Translations under genes and position numbers: made by a program | From: Clostridium puniceum | GTDB taxonomy: Bacteria > Bacillota > Clostridia > Clostridiales > Clostridiaceae | Assembly: GCF_002006345.1 (NCBI RefSeq) | Contig: NZ_LZZM01000080.1 | Location: 1 to 64,000, forward strand | Direction of reading: 5' to 3' | Length of the DNA stretch: 64,000 nucleotides | The notes under the pieces: generated by a model | Database searches by the model: none | Told to the model about the DNA's origin: nothing | What the model saw: the letters and a program-made list of their open reading frames with translations, nothing else | Part shown: piece after piece, positions 8,965 to 18,053 of the stretch | How the letters are laid out: the number at the start of each line of letters is the position of its first letter | Numbering within the stretch: the first letter of the stretch is position 1

Positions 8965-9161
8965 TAACTAGTTGGAAGTGCGCCCTTTATTTTTTCGAAA
9001 GTATGTGTTATACCTTTGCCTATATCTGTAAGCAGCGCTATTGCAACTATTGCTATTAGTGCTATTATTAAACCGTATTCCACCAAAGATTGTCCTTTAT
9101 TATCGTTTTTTATAAAATTATATCCCTTTATATAAAACTTTAAGATTAATTTATTCAACAT
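8964..9161 (-). CDS. flp: Flp-type major pilin
   Basis: The pilin subunit. A GGAGG sequence eight bases before the ATG at 9161 fixes the start (MLNKLIL), giving 65 residues; an upstream in-frame ATG at 9185 has no ribosome binding site. The leader ends NKG, then QSLVEYGLIIALIAIVAI: the prepilin peptidase should cut after Gly23, leaving Glu at +5 and the Tyr at +6 that mark Flp pilins. A short tail (GITHTFEKIKGALPTS) follows. Confidence 0.92.
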   Translation of the reverse strand: MLNKLILKFYIKGYNFIKNDNKGQSLVEYGLIIALIAIVAIALLTDIGKGITHTFEKIKGALPTS

Positions 9162-9177
9162 ATTTTTTCCTCCATAT

Positions 9178-10563
9178 CTATTCATTCATTAATTCATCAA
9201 AATGTATACCTGCGAATTCCAACTTATTCAAGTTTTTCATTGCACTTCCGGTATATTGTAAATTTCCAATTCCATTTTCATTATTGTAATATCTTTTAAA
9301 TTCAAAAATATTTTGTGTTATATATCCCTCCTCATTTACTCCCAATATTTCAGTTACCTCAACTAATCTCCTCTTTCCATCCTGTAATTTATTCAAATGT
9401 ATAATTAAATCTACAGCTGATGCTATTTGTTGTCTTATGGATATCAATGGTAAATCTATTCCTGCCATTAATACCATGGTTTCAAGTCTCATAAGCATAT
9501 CTATAGATGAATTGGCATGTCCAGTGGATAATGATCCATCATGTCCAGTATTCATGGCCTGTAACATGTCTAAAGCCTCACCTCCTCTAACTTCTCCAAC
9601 AATTATTCTATCTGGTCTCATTCTAAGAGCACTTCTAACAAGTTCTCTCATTGTTATTTCTCCATTTCCTTCTATATTAGGAGGTCTAGTCTCTAATCTT
9701 ACAATATTATTCAAGCTAGATAACTTTAATTCTGCTGCATCTTCTATAGTAATAACTCTTTCATTTCCGTCAATGAAATTACTTAGAGCATTTAAAAATG
9801 TAGTTTTTCCTGCACCTGTTCCTCCTGAAACGATAATGTTGTACTTACTTTTTACTAATTTCTCAAGAAAATTAGCTACTTTACTTGGCAGCATTCCAAA
9901 ATCAACTAATTTTTCTATTGTGTAAGGTGACTCTGGAAATTTCCTTATTGTAATAATGTGACCTTCTAATGATATAGGACTTAATAATATATTAACTCTA
10001 AATCCATTTGGAAGCCTTGCATCCACTATAGGATTACTTTCATCAACTTTTCTATTAATCGGAGCAACTATTTTTTCTATAACATTTAATAATTCATCAT
10101 TATTATTAAATTTTAAAAATTCGCCACTCTTATTCTCTACCCTTTCAATAACTCCATTCCTTTCAACAAAAATTTTATTAACACCATTCACCATTATTTC
10201 AGTTATAGAAGGATCAGATATCAAAGGATCTAATACTCCATACCCAAAAATTGTGTGAATTACTTGTTCTATTATTTCTGCTTTATCATATGAATCTAAA
10301 TAAATAGAAAAATTATTCTTATCTATTTCCTCTTCTATCATGGACCAGGCCGCATTTCTTATTATGCTAAATTTTTCAATGGAATTAATCTCATTAAAAC
10401 TATAATTTTCAATAATTTTTTCTCTAATTTTTTTTTCTATTAACAACTTACTTTCATTTTTATCATCAATTGCCTCGATTTTATTTTCAACAAAATTAGA
10501 ACTTTCATTAATACTATTTTCAAATTCTAGTTGTCTTATCTTAATTAAATTTTCAACACTCAT
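9178..10563 (-). CDS. tadA: Tad secretion ATPase, CpaF/TadA type
   Basis: Hexameric type II/IV secretion ATPase that powers pilus assembly. The N-terminal half holds the family element DPLISDPSITEIMVNG. Walker A is GGTGAGKTT (about residues 247-255), followed by an Asp box (VITIEDAAEL) and the Walker B/His region (IIVGEVRGGEALDML, then TGHDGSLSTGHANS). AAGGAGG six bases before the ATG at 10563 (MSVENL) sets the start; an in-frame ATG at 10578 overlaps that site. It follows tadZ closely and ends a few bases inside the upstream leader of the flp start. Confidence 0.93.
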   Translation of the reverse strand: MSVENLIKIRQLEFENSINESSNFVENKIEAIDDKNESKLLIEKKIREKIIENYSFNEINSIEKFSIIRNAAWSMIEEEIDKNNFSIYLDSYDKAEIIEQVIHTIFGYGVLDPLISDPSITEIMVNGVNKIFVERNGVIERVENKSGEFLKFNNNDELLNVIEKIVAPINRKVDESNPIVDARLPNGFRVNILLSPISLEGHIITIRKFPESPYTIEKLVDFGMLPSKVANFLEKLVKSKYNIIVSGGTGAGKTTFLNALSNFIDGNERVITIEDAAELKLSSLNNIVRLETRPPNIEGNGEITMRELVRSALRMRPDRIIVGEVRGGEALDMLQAMNTGHDGSLSTGHANSSIDMLMRLETMVLMAGIDLPLISIRQQIASAVDLIIHLNKLQDGKRRLVEVTEILGVNEEGYITQNIFEFKRYYNNENGIGNLQYTGSAMKNLNKLEFAGIHFDELMNE

Positions 10564-10577
10564 ATAGCCCTCCTTCA

Positions 10578-11360
10578 TTACTTAACATTTTCTAAAATAT
10601 GTTTTGCTGCATTAGAAAAGCTTTTATACGCTTTTTTATTTTTTATTAAGTTAATTGATATACCTTCATTAACATAATTTTGATACTTTTTTAGGAATAA
10701 TGGAATTTCACCAATAACCTTATAGCCAATTTCACTTTCAAATTCTGTATTATTAAATCCAGAATACTTATTACATTTGTTTACAATTAACCCAATCTTA
10801 TCGCTATTTGCAATATATCTTTCTGATATTTCTTTAAATAAAACCGTCTTCCATCCACATGAAATATCTTGTATTAGAGGCATTACAACGTAATCAGCCA
10901 TTTCTAGTAATGTGAAATTTTTTTCATTAAGTTCTGATGATGTGTCTATAATAATATTGTCATAATTAAGACTTCTTATAGCTTCCATTAATTTCTTTGT
11001 ATAATTTTCATTCATAGCTTCCATTTTTATAGGATTGGCACTAATGATAACATCCAAATTATCTACAGGTATATTTTCTCGAATTGAATTTTTAATGACT
11101 TCATTAAGATTAGAAGAAGCAGTTGTCCCTTTATCCAAATCAAGTAGGGTAATAACAGAGGTTAATCCCAAATTACCACTTTGCTGAATTTTCAACGAAG
11201 ATACCACGCTCCCATATATCGACATGTCCACTAACAGCGTTTTAGAGCCAAACATTGCCGAAAAAATTGACGTATTTACTGCTAGCGTTGATTTTCCTGC
11301 TCCTCCCTGTGGTGAATAAAATACAATTAATTTATTTTTTTTGCTTACATCCATATTCAT
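10578..11360 (-). CDS. tadZ: TadZ/CpaE-like ATPase, ParA/MinD superfamily
   Basis: A 260-residue P-loop ATPase with the deviant Walker A SPQGGAGKSTLAVN near the N terminus and the MinD/ParA switch region (YDNIIIDTSSELNE). TadZ/CpaE proteins place the pilus machine at a cell site. The usual N-terminal receiver-like domain of Gram-negative CpaE is absent. The start is taken as the ATG at 11360, preceded by GGAG at a suitable distance; the GTG at 11390 lacks one. It is directly upstream of tadA. Confidence 0.85.
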   Translation of the reverse strand: MNMDVSKKNKLIVFYSPQGGAGKSTLAVNTSIFSAMFGSKTLLVDMSIYGSVVSSLKIQQSGNLGLTSVITLLDLDKGTTASSNLNEVIKNSIRENIPVDNLDVIISANPIKMEAMNENYTKKLMEAIRSLNYDNIIIDTSSELNEKNFTLLEMADYVVMPLIQDISCGWKTVLFKEISERYIANSDKIGLIVNKCNKYSGFNNTEFESEIGYKVIGEIPLFLKKYQNYVNEGISINLIKNKKAYKSFSNAAKHILENVK

Positions 11361-11443
11361 ACTTCTTTCTCCATCTAGTTTAAATTTCACTAATTATCTT
11401 TATTTATATTGTCTGCATTGGCTTTTAATTATCTACCTACATA

Positions 11444-12169
11444 CTATTTAGAATTTACTGATTCTTTTAATTTATCTATATTAGAAATAGAAACTGTTTG
11501 GCTATTACCATTTAAAGAATCAAGAGCCAAATCAACTTTTCCTTGTCTTTTAGCATATGTAATATCTGCTGCTTGTTGTGGAGTTACAATCAGTGATATG
11601 TTCTTCGCTGCTTCTAAACTTCCACTACCCTCTATATCATATATCTCAACATGCTGCATAATAGTCGCAGAAAAACTAGTTTTTTCATCTCCTGTAAGTG
11701 AAAAAATAACGTCGACATAATCACCTATATTCAATTTATTTCCTACCGCACCTTCTGAATCTAATGATACGGTAGTAATTCTCTTATTATCTGAAACAAA
11801 ATATGAATTATTAATCTCACCATTTTCTAACATTGCTTTTTTTTCAATCATCTCTTCTTTTGTTCCCGCAATTACATCTTCATTTTTAATTATCACTTTA
11901 TTTTTTTCTATTTTTACGTTTGAAATAGCATTTTCAAGTTCTATTTTTGTTGCAAAACCATCTTTTGCTAAAATTTCTTTATCTTTTCTACTTATTTCAA
12001 CTTCTTGTATCATCTCTGGTTTTATTATTGTATGGGCATCTATATCTTGCATCGCAATTACAACTGTTACATTATCCTTTAAATTTTTAAGATATGTATA
12101 TGTAAAAAATGAAACCATTATTGAAATAATCATAATTAAAACTATTTTTAATTTTGTATAAAATGACAT
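11444..12169 (-). CDS. cpaB: CpaB/RcpC-like SAF-domain pilus assembly protein
   Basis: The 241-residue protein has one N-terminal membrane anchor (VLIMIISIMVSFFTYTYL) followed by an extracytoplasmic SAF domain (VVIAMQDIDAHTIIKPEMI) and the RcpC/CpaB element ITTVSLDSEGAVGNKLNIGDYVDVIF. In Gram-negative Tad systems this protein stabilises the secretin. Here, in a Gram-positive without secretin, it probably works in the wall zone. AAAGGTGAG precedes the ATG. Confidence 0.83.
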   Translation of the reverse strand: MSFYTKLKIVLIMIISIMVSFFTYTYLKNLKDNVTVVIAMQDIDAHTIIKPEMIQEVEISRKDKEILAKDGFATKIELENAISNVKIEKNKVIIKNEDVIAGTKEEMIEKKAMLENGEINNSYFVSDNKRITTVSLDSEGAVGNKLNIGDYVDVIFSLTGDEKTSFSATIMQHVEIYDIEGSGSLEAAKNISLIVTPQQAADITYAKRQGKVDLALDSLNGNSQTVSISNIDKLKESVNSK

Positions 12170-12190
12170 TTAACTCACCTTTCTATTATG

Positions 12191-12949
12191 TTATAACTTT
12201 TCCAAGATATTTCCACATATTATTGCAATAGCAGTATCAATCCTATTACTTGTTCCTAATTTTTCATATATTCTCCTTAAGTACGTTTTAACAGTTGATT
12301 CTGAAATGGAAAGTGTATCTGCAATCTCGATATTTGAATATGACATTAACAGGTACTTTGTAACTAATGTTTCTTTATCTGACAAGTAATTTTCAAGTTG
12401 TGCTTTTGATTCTATGTTTATTAAACGTAAATATTTAATTAACTCTTCTTTAATAAAAGCTTTTTCAAGCTCCCTTTCTATATTTAAACACAAGCTTTCC
12501 ATGAATATATGTAATATCTTTAACAGTTCAGTATTCATTGTTGTAAGACTTATATAGCCAATTATTTGATTTTTATATTTTATTGGTGTTGCAATCGAAT
12601 CTACAGTGATAATTCCTTTTTTATTCTTCAATTTATTACTAATTTTAACTGTTTCATTTTTTATACTTGCATAGAGTATAGATGTTTTACCATAAGATTC
12701 TTCCTTTAAACTGCTTCCTATTAAAGGCAAAAATTTAGTTATATTAATATCCGAATTCTTACTTATAAAGCACTTCAAAACCACTAAATTTTTGTCACTT
12801 ATAGTAAAAAAACTATTATTCAATACCACGAATGTGGATTTTATTTTCTTTAAGCAATCTAATGTGATTTCGGGCAACTTATCTTCAACAAAATTTCCTT
12901 TTTCTTCTTTTTTAATTTTCATATTATACTCTTCCAAAATTCTCTCCAT
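12191..12949 (-). CDS. LuxR-type transcription regulator of the Tad locus
   Basis: 252 residues. The N-terminal 170 residues look like a GAF/sensor domain (no recognised ligand motif). The C terminus is a LuxR/GerE helix-turn-helix: YLLMSYSNIEIADTLSISESTVKTYLRRIYEKLGTSNR. There is no receiver domain, so control is not by phosphorylation in the NarL manner. It lies 21 bp upstream of cpaB on the same strand and likely controls the pilus genes. Two starts are possible (ATG 12949, or ATG 12922 with GGAAG upstream). Confidence 0.75.
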   Translation of the reverse strand: MERILEEYNMKIKKEEKGNFVEDKLPEITLDCLKKIKSTFVVLNNSFFTISDKNLVVLKCFISKNSDINITKFLPLIGSSLKEESYGKTSILYASIKNETVKISNKLKNKKGIITVDSIATPIKYKNQIIGYISLTTMNTELLKILHIFMESLCLNIERELEKAFIKEELIKYLRLINIESKAQLENYLSDKETLVTKYLLMSYSNIEIADTLSISESTVKTYLRRIYEKLGTSNRIDTAIAIICGNILEKL

Positions 12950-13033
12950 TACCTTCCATATATTTTAATATCTAAAATATTTGTATTGATAAATTATAAA
13001 ATTTTTAAATTTTATAATTTATCTCCTAATTAT

Positions 13034-13867
13034 TTACCATACATTTTCACTGAAGCTAATTCCTAATAAATATGATTTATCTTTTATTTGAACCCAAAAT
13101 ATTATGTATATATTTTTATCATTTTCATCCTTGATATAATAATAAAACTTATATTCTGTTTTATCTTTTCCTATTTCATATCCATTAAATTTAGCATTAG
13201 AAATTTTATCATACTTATTATGCTGACTTTCCAAATAACTAATAAATTCACTCTCATCCCCCTTTCCTTTCAATTCATTATTTAATATTTTATATATTTG
13301 TTTATAATCCTCATTATCATAATCTTGTACAACACTATTAACTAATTTTCGTGCTTCATCAACCTCTTTGGTTTCTTCTTTTAAATTATAATTTATATAA
13401 TTTATATCTTTTACTAATTCAACATCATTGTTTATATTTCCTAATCCAACTTTATATTCGGAAGCCCTCCAATCACTGTTTTTATATATAAATATTAAAT
13501 TTATTTTTACAGTTTTATCTGGAATCTTTGAAAAATTCGCATCATATTCTATTAATATAAAATCTTCTCCATTGGCATTTTTATTTCTATAAGTTCCAAT
13601 ATTTTTGTAATTTGTCATCTCTCCAAGTATTTGATTTATATTTTCTTGATATTCTGTAAATCTATCTAGTCTTGAAAAATTATCATACTCTAAATTTTTA
13701 AAAAACTCTTCATATTGATTCTCATTTAAATAGTTCATCATTTTATTGGCTAATCCATTTACCTTAATCATGTCAAAATCAATTGTATAAGAAGTCACTA
13801 CAACAAATATTACTATTGAAATAAATAAAACTAAGAACCCCAAAAAATTCTTTTCCTTTTCACCCAT
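13034..13867 (-). CDS. Membrane-anchored protein of unknown function with two similar extracytoplasmic halves
   Basis: I do not recognise the family. The 277-residue protein has a single N-terminal membrane helix (FLGFLVLFISIVIFVVVTSY) and then two halves of about 120 residues. Each begins with a helix containing YLNENQYEEFFKNL or YDNEDYKQIYKILN and ends in a beta-rich stretch (VKINLIFIYKNSDW or YKFYYYIKDENDK). This is a pattern seen in NTF2-like/DUF4019-like repeats. GGAGAAAAG precedes the ATG. It lies upstream of the pilus regulator on the same strand and may belong to the pilus locus. Confidence 0.6.
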   Translation of the reverse strand: MGEKEKNFLGFLVLFISIVIFVVVTSYTIDFDMIKVNGLANKMMNYLNENQYEEFFKNLEYDNFSRLDRFTEYQENINQILGEMTNYKNIGTYRNKNANGEDFILIEYDANFSKIPDKTVKINLIFIYKNSDWRASEYKVGLGNINNDVELVKDINYINYNLKEETKEVDEARKLVNSVVQDYDNEDYKQIYKILNNELKGKGDESEFISYLESQHNKYDKISNAKFNGYEIGKDKTEYKFYYYIKDENDKNIYIIFWVQIKDKSYLLGISFSENVW

Positions 13868-13887
13868 ATCTTTTCTCCATAATAAAT

Positions 13888-14259
13888 CTAATCTTTACTT
13901 TTTCTATTCATCAATTTTCTCCACAATGCATATCCACAAAAAAATGTAATTAACAAAATCACCATCTCATAGTCTTTTTTTAAAAAATAATATACTAAAA
14001 ATGCTAAATTTAGAAAAACTGTAAAAAAAATAAAAACTTTGCTTTGTAATATTGACTTATTATCACCTAGATATTTCACTATTGTTTTTTGTGTTATTTC
14101 TGCTAATACAACTGCTATTAACATTACAAGTATAAATATAATATATTTGTTAATCTTTAAAAATGATAATCCTATTGTGAGAATTAATGTTATATTTAAT
14201 ATATTTATGTTTCTGATTAGGTCTACTAAAATCACAAATTTCTTGTTTATGCTCCCCAT
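13888..14259 (-). CDS. Small integral membrane protein, unknown function
   Basis: A 123-residue protein with about four membrane helices (INILNITLILTIGLSFL, YIIFILVMLIAVVLAEI, VFIFFTVFLNLAFLVYYFL, MVILLITFFCGYALW) and a short basic tail. No family is recognised. AAGGACGG precedes the ATG, and the next gene starts 20 bp downstream, so the pair is probably cotranscribed as the leading genes of the Tad cluster. Confidence 0.6.
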   Translation of the reverse strand: MGSINKKFVILVDLIRNINILNITLILTIGLSFLKINKYIIFILVMLIAVVLAEITQKTIVKYLGDNKSILQSKVFIFFTVFLNLAFLVYYFLKKDYEMVILLITFFCGYALWRKLMNRKSKD

Positions 14260-14902
14260 TTTTCCGTCCTTCCCCTAATATTTATAATTAAAATAGATGT
14301 TAAATTAAACGTCTATTATGCTTATCTCACTTCACTATACGTGCTATTAAAAGTAATTTTAACTTCTAAATTCTTAACTTTTATATGCTCTACCCTTTTT
14401 ATTTTCATTTAAACTACTTGCTCCTTTGTATCCTTCTATAATATTAATCAATTTAATTTTAATACATTCTTCCTTAAATAGTATTTTTTGTCATTTATTT
14501 GAATCACATTTAATTTTGCTTCCATTTTTATGTATCAAATGGTTTTCTTTCCTATATTTTTTTTAATTTCAACACTTTTTCGCTTACCTTATGAAATATT
14601 CTCTAATATTTTAAATAACTAAATACTTTTTTCTTAAAGTACGCTATTTTAGTCTCAAGTGCATTTTTTTCATGCATTTTATCTTTTCACTACTATTTTT
14701 ACACCTTTTACGATAATTTCATTGATTTTATAGTAAATATATTGTATAATAATTAATTGTTTTAAATTTAATTAATAAAAGTCTTTTGTATAGATACATA
14801 ATTCACACCTATACAAAAGACTTTTAATAACCTTATTTAATATTCAATTTTATCCTGAAAATCAAACCTTCAAATGTAAAATTGGGGCATTAACTTTTTT
14901 AA
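14260..14902. other. Gene-free stretch between the Tad locus and the Bce-type exporter
   Basis: No open frame with coding character was found. It should hold the promoter of the minus-strand Tad cluster, which I cannot place with confidence, and it carries a strong 18-bp hairpin near its right end (listed separately). Confidence 0.5.
14776..14826. terminator. Perfect 18-bp hairpin
   Basis: TAAAAGTCTTTTGTATAG (14776-14793) is the exact complement of 14809-14826, with a 15-base loop. The tails are AT-rich without a long T run. It lies downstream of the exporter operon and of the tandem repeat, so a terminator for that operon is the simplest reading. Confidence 0.5.
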
Positions 14903-15038
14903 TCTTAGCGGAAACCCGACTCACATTCGTTCGCTGAGTAAGTTCGACTAACCAAATCATAGATTTGGAGTCTTAGAGGAAACTCGACTCACATTCGTTT
15001 GCTGAATAAGTTCGACTAACCAAATCATAGATTCGGAG
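14903..15038. repeat. Two tandem copies of a 68-bp repeat
   Basis: Unit 1 (14903-14970) and unit 2 (14971-15038) begin TCTTAG and end GGAG, and they differ at only a few positions. Each contains the small hairpin CCAAATC-ata-GATTTGG (GATTCGG in unit 2) and ACTCACATTCGTT. The array ends beside the stop codon of the permease gene, where TCTTA begins again. The higher GC than the surroundings suggests an intergenic repeat family rather than chance. Confidence 0.85.
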
Positions 15039-15040
15039 TC

Positions 15041-17065
15041 TTACTTATATTCATTATTAGCTATATTTCTATAAGCTATATATGTTGCATATAAATACCC
15101 ACCATAAACAATAACCATTATTAAAGTTGTTACTAAGATTGATTTTAACTGGCTTGCTGAACCTAAAGCTATCAAATAATTATTTACTACATTAATTCCA
15201 ACATATGAATGAACTATAGAAAGTGCCAATGGCATTGCAAAAAATATTGCAACTTGTTTAAATATACTTTTATTAATCATTCTCTTAGTTGCACCAATTT
15301 TTCTTAATGACTTATATCTTTCCATTGATTCATTGCATTGTGATAATTGTTGGAGGGCAAGGACTGCTGCACTTGCAAGTAGAAATACTATTCCCATATA
15401 TACAGCTATGAATAATATTATTGCAGATAATCCTCTACTAGCCTCGTATGCCATCTCTCTAGTTCCACCTTCAATAATATAATCTACTTTTTCAGCATTA
15501 CCAATATTGTAAACAAAATTATTTAATATAGTAGTCAGTTCTTTTTTTGCCTGTTCTTTATTGCTACCCGAAAAATTTAGATCCAATAATTGCTCACCTA
15601 CTTTTAATCCACTCACTAAATTATCAGGCACAATCAAAGTGAACATAATATCACTTGTAGGTGATGTTGAAACAGCTTCAGTTTGAATTTTCTTTTCTTT
15701 TATTTTTAATTCTTTATCTCCTATTTTTATTGAATTTTCTTTTTCAATAAAGTCCTTTAAAATTTTCTTTAATGGCTCATAATTAGAAGATATTAATATT
15801 TCATCCTCTTTTAAATTTATAGAATCTTCACCTTTTAATTTTCTAATTTCATTATATTCAGATATCTTAAACATACTCAATTTCTCAAACATTTTAAAAT
15901 TTAATATTTGTTTTTCATCCTCCGTTGCTGCATATTTGCTTAATAATTCTTTACTGCTTGCATCATGTTCGTATGTGTTAATTATAACGTATTTAGAATT
16001 ACTCTCTAAGTCATAATTAGCTTTTTTTAAAGCATCAATTGGCGAAATAATATTACTATTTTTATCAACCACCCTTATGGAAGCATCAAATGGTGTTTGA
16101 TTTACTAGATTATCTTCTAAGGAATTTTTTACACTAACTCCAGTTGATAAAGTTCCTATTGTCACAAATAGCATTAAGCAGATTATTGTCATTGAAATAA
16201 AATTAGTATTAAATTTGCTTGAGATTTGTCGTATAATAAAAATATTTAATTCACTTAAATATATATTATTATTCTTTTGAAGTATAAAAAATATAACTGA
16301 TGCAATTCCATAAAAGAAAAGTGCTGTTCCTATAATTCCAAGTACAATAGACATTTTAAACCTATTATCGTAAAAATTTAATCCAACTATATTTACTAAA
16401 TAATAACCATAGCTAAGCATAATCATTGAAAGAATCAATACAAATGTTGATAAATAAGAATTCTTTGTCTTAACTTTTTCATTTTTCCTACTTGCACATA
16501 ATAAATCTATTAACTTATATCTTGAAACAATAACCACATTAAATACCATAACCAATAAATACATTATTCCAAAGTATAAAATAGTCTTCAAAATCGCACT
16601 AGTTGAAATAACAAAACTATATTTTGTCATTTGCACCGCAAAAAGTTTAGCGGTAAATATTGATAATATTTGTGCAAATAACATTCCGAGCAACAATCCT
16701 GCTACTAAGGATATTATTCCTATATACAGTGTTTCAAAAAATAATATACTTGACATCGTTCTTTTACTCATGCCTAGAATCATATATATACCAAATTCTT
16801 TTTTTCTTCTATTAATTAAGAATTTTGTTGCATATATTATCAGTCCTCCTAAAATAACAGATACACCAATAGATATTATAGAAATCATTTGTCCCATGAT
16901 TTTAACATATTCTCTTTGACCTTTATTCATATCGGCCATTACAGATTGTGAATCAATTGAATTGAAACTATAAAATATACATACTGCAAAGGTTAATGTT
17001 AAAAAATAAATAGTATAATCTTTAAAACTTTTCTTTACATTATTTAAAGCCATTTTAGAATACAT
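15041..17065 (-). CDS. Bce-type ABC transporter permease (FtsX-like, antimicrobial peptide resistance/sensing)
   Basis: About 674 residues starting at the ATG at 17065, with GGAGGTGA upstream; an in-frame TTG at 17083 overlaps that site. The opening MYSKMALNNVKKSFKDYTIYFLTLTF is characteristic of BceB/VraG/YxdM permeases. There are ten predicted membrane helices, with a large extracellular domain (about residues 300-530) between helices 7 and 8 that in this family binds peptide antibiotics or lipid II complexes. It overlaps the 3' end of the ATPase gene by 11 bp. Confidence 0.9.
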   Translation of the reverse strand: MYSKMALNNVKKSFKDYTIYFLTLTFAVCIFYSFNSIDSQSVMADMNKGQREYVKIMGQMISIISIGVSVILGGLIIYATKFLINRRKKEFGIYMILGMSKRTMSSILFFETLYIGIISLVAGLLLGMLFAQILSIFTAKLFAVQMTKYSFVISTSAILKTILYFGIMYLLVMVFNVVIVSRYKLIDLLCASRKNEKVKTKNSYLSTFVLILSMIMLSYGYYLVNIVGLNFYDNRFKMSIVLGIIGTALFFYGIASVIFFILQKNNNIYLSELNIFIIRQISSKFNTNFISMTIICLMLFVTIGTLSTGVSVKNSLEDNLVNQTPFDASIRVVDKNSNIISPIDALKKANYDLESNSKYVIINTYEHDASSKELLSKYAATEDEKQILNFKMFEKLSMFKISEYNEIRKLKGEDSINLKEDEILISSNYEPLKKILKDFIEKENSIKIGDKELKIKEKKIQTEAVSTSPTSDIMFTLIVPDNLVSGLKVGEQLLDLNFSGSNKEQAKKELTTILNNFVYNIGNAEKVDYIIEGGTREMAYEASRGLSAIILFIAVYMGIVFLLASAAVLALQQLSQCNESMERYKSLRKIGATKRMINKSIFKQVAIFFAMPLALSIVHSYVGINVVNNYLIALGSASQLKSILVTTLIMVIVYGGYLYATYIAYRNIANNEYK

Positions 17066-17822
17066 CTTTAGAGTCACCTCCAAGAAGAGTTACAATATCT
17101 ATTATTTTATTGAAGAAATCTTTTCTAGAATCTTCTCCTCTAATTAATTCATTAAAAATCTTACCATCCTTTATAAATAATATCCTATGAGCATAGCTTG
17201 CAGTAAAAGCATCATGGGTTACCATTAAAATAGTTGCTTCTAATTCTTCATTTAATTTTTCAATTGAATTTAAAAGTAATTTAGCCGATTTTGAATCTAA
17301 AGCTCCAGTAGGTTCATCTGCTAAAATGAGTTTTGGATTATTAACTATTGCTCTAGCAGCTGCTACTCTTTGCTTTTGACCTCCTGACATTTGATATGGA
17401 TATTTTTCTAAAACTTCCGATATATCTAAACTTTTAGCTGACTTTTTAACTAATTCATCAACTTCTTTTCCTTTTTTACCACCTATAGTTAATGCTAATG
17501 CAATATTTTCATACGCTGTTAATGTATCTAATAAATTAAAATCTTGAAATATAAATCCTAATTTATCTCTTCTGAATTTTTCTAATTTCTTGCTTTTTAA
17601 TCTTGTAATATCATCCGAGTCAATTTCAATAGCTCCTGTTGTAACATTATCTATTGTTGATATACAATTTAGAAGCGTTGTCTTTCCACTTCCTGATGGT
17701 CCCATTATACCAACAAACTCACCTTTTTCTACTCTAAAGCTTATATTATCAAGTGCTTTTGTCACATTTTCTTTATTTCCATAATACTTTTCTACATTTT
17801 GTACATTTAATATATTCTCCAT
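17055..17822 (-). CDS. Bce-type ABC transporter ATPase
   Basis: 255 residues with Walker A GPSGSGKTTLLN, Q-loop IFQDFNLLD, signature MSGGQKQRVAAARAI, Walker B LILADEPTGALD and switch VTHDAF: a complete ATP-binding cassette of the LolD/BceA class. AGGAGG precedes the ATG. It works with the downstream permease to confer resistance to cell-wall-active peptides. A BceR-like operator lies about 100 bp upstream, and a matching two-component system is encoded at 21276-22957. Confidence 0.92.
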   Translation of the reverse strand: MENILNVQNVEKYYGNKENVTKALDNISFRVEKGEFVGIMGPSGSGKTTLLNCISTIDNVTTGAIEIDSDDITRLKSKKLEKFRRDKLGFIFQDFNLLDTLTAYENIALALTIGGKKGKEVDELVKKSAKSLDISEVLEKYPYQMSGGQKQRVAAARAIVNNPKLILADEPTGALDSKSAKLLLNSIEKLNEELEATILMVTHDAFTASYAHRILFIKDGKIFNELIRGEDSRKDFFNKIIDIVTLLGGDSKDVF

Positions 17823-17923
17823 AACTTTTCCTCCTAATTTTTCATATAGTTAAAATTACTTAATCCTATGATTAAATTCTAAACCCTTTTGCAGATTTAT
17901 CATATTGAATTATATTTCAGCTG

Positions 17924-17941
17924 CCTTACAAATTTGTAAGG
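17924..17941. promoter_or_regulatory. BceR-type operator upstream of the Bce-type exporter
   Basis: An 18-bp perfect palindrome, CCTTACAAATTTGTAAGG, contains TTACA-AATT-TGTAA (17926-17939). This fits the TNACA-N4-TGTAA site recognised by BceR-like response regulators, and it lies about 100 bp before the ATPase start codon. Binding is inferred. Confidence 0.7.
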
Positions 17942-18011
17942 TTTGCTAATTAAACCTATTACAAATGAAAGTATTTATAAAATCAATTCAAAGCTTTTCT
18001 TAAACAACCAA

Positions 18012-18042
18012 AAACAGTAGTAAAATAATTCTACTACTGTTT
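18012..18042 (-). terminator. Terminator of the ComEC-like lipoprotein gene
   Basis: An 11-bp stem (AAACAGTAGTA with TACTACTGTTT) lies just after the stop at 18054; on the minus strand the stem runs into TTTTTGG. Confidence 0.75.
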
Positions 18043-18053
18043 ACATCTTTATC

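Noticed and set aside
14903-15038. Short CRISPR array
   Set aside because: The two 68-bp units are directly adjacent with no unique spacers, and no cas genes are near.
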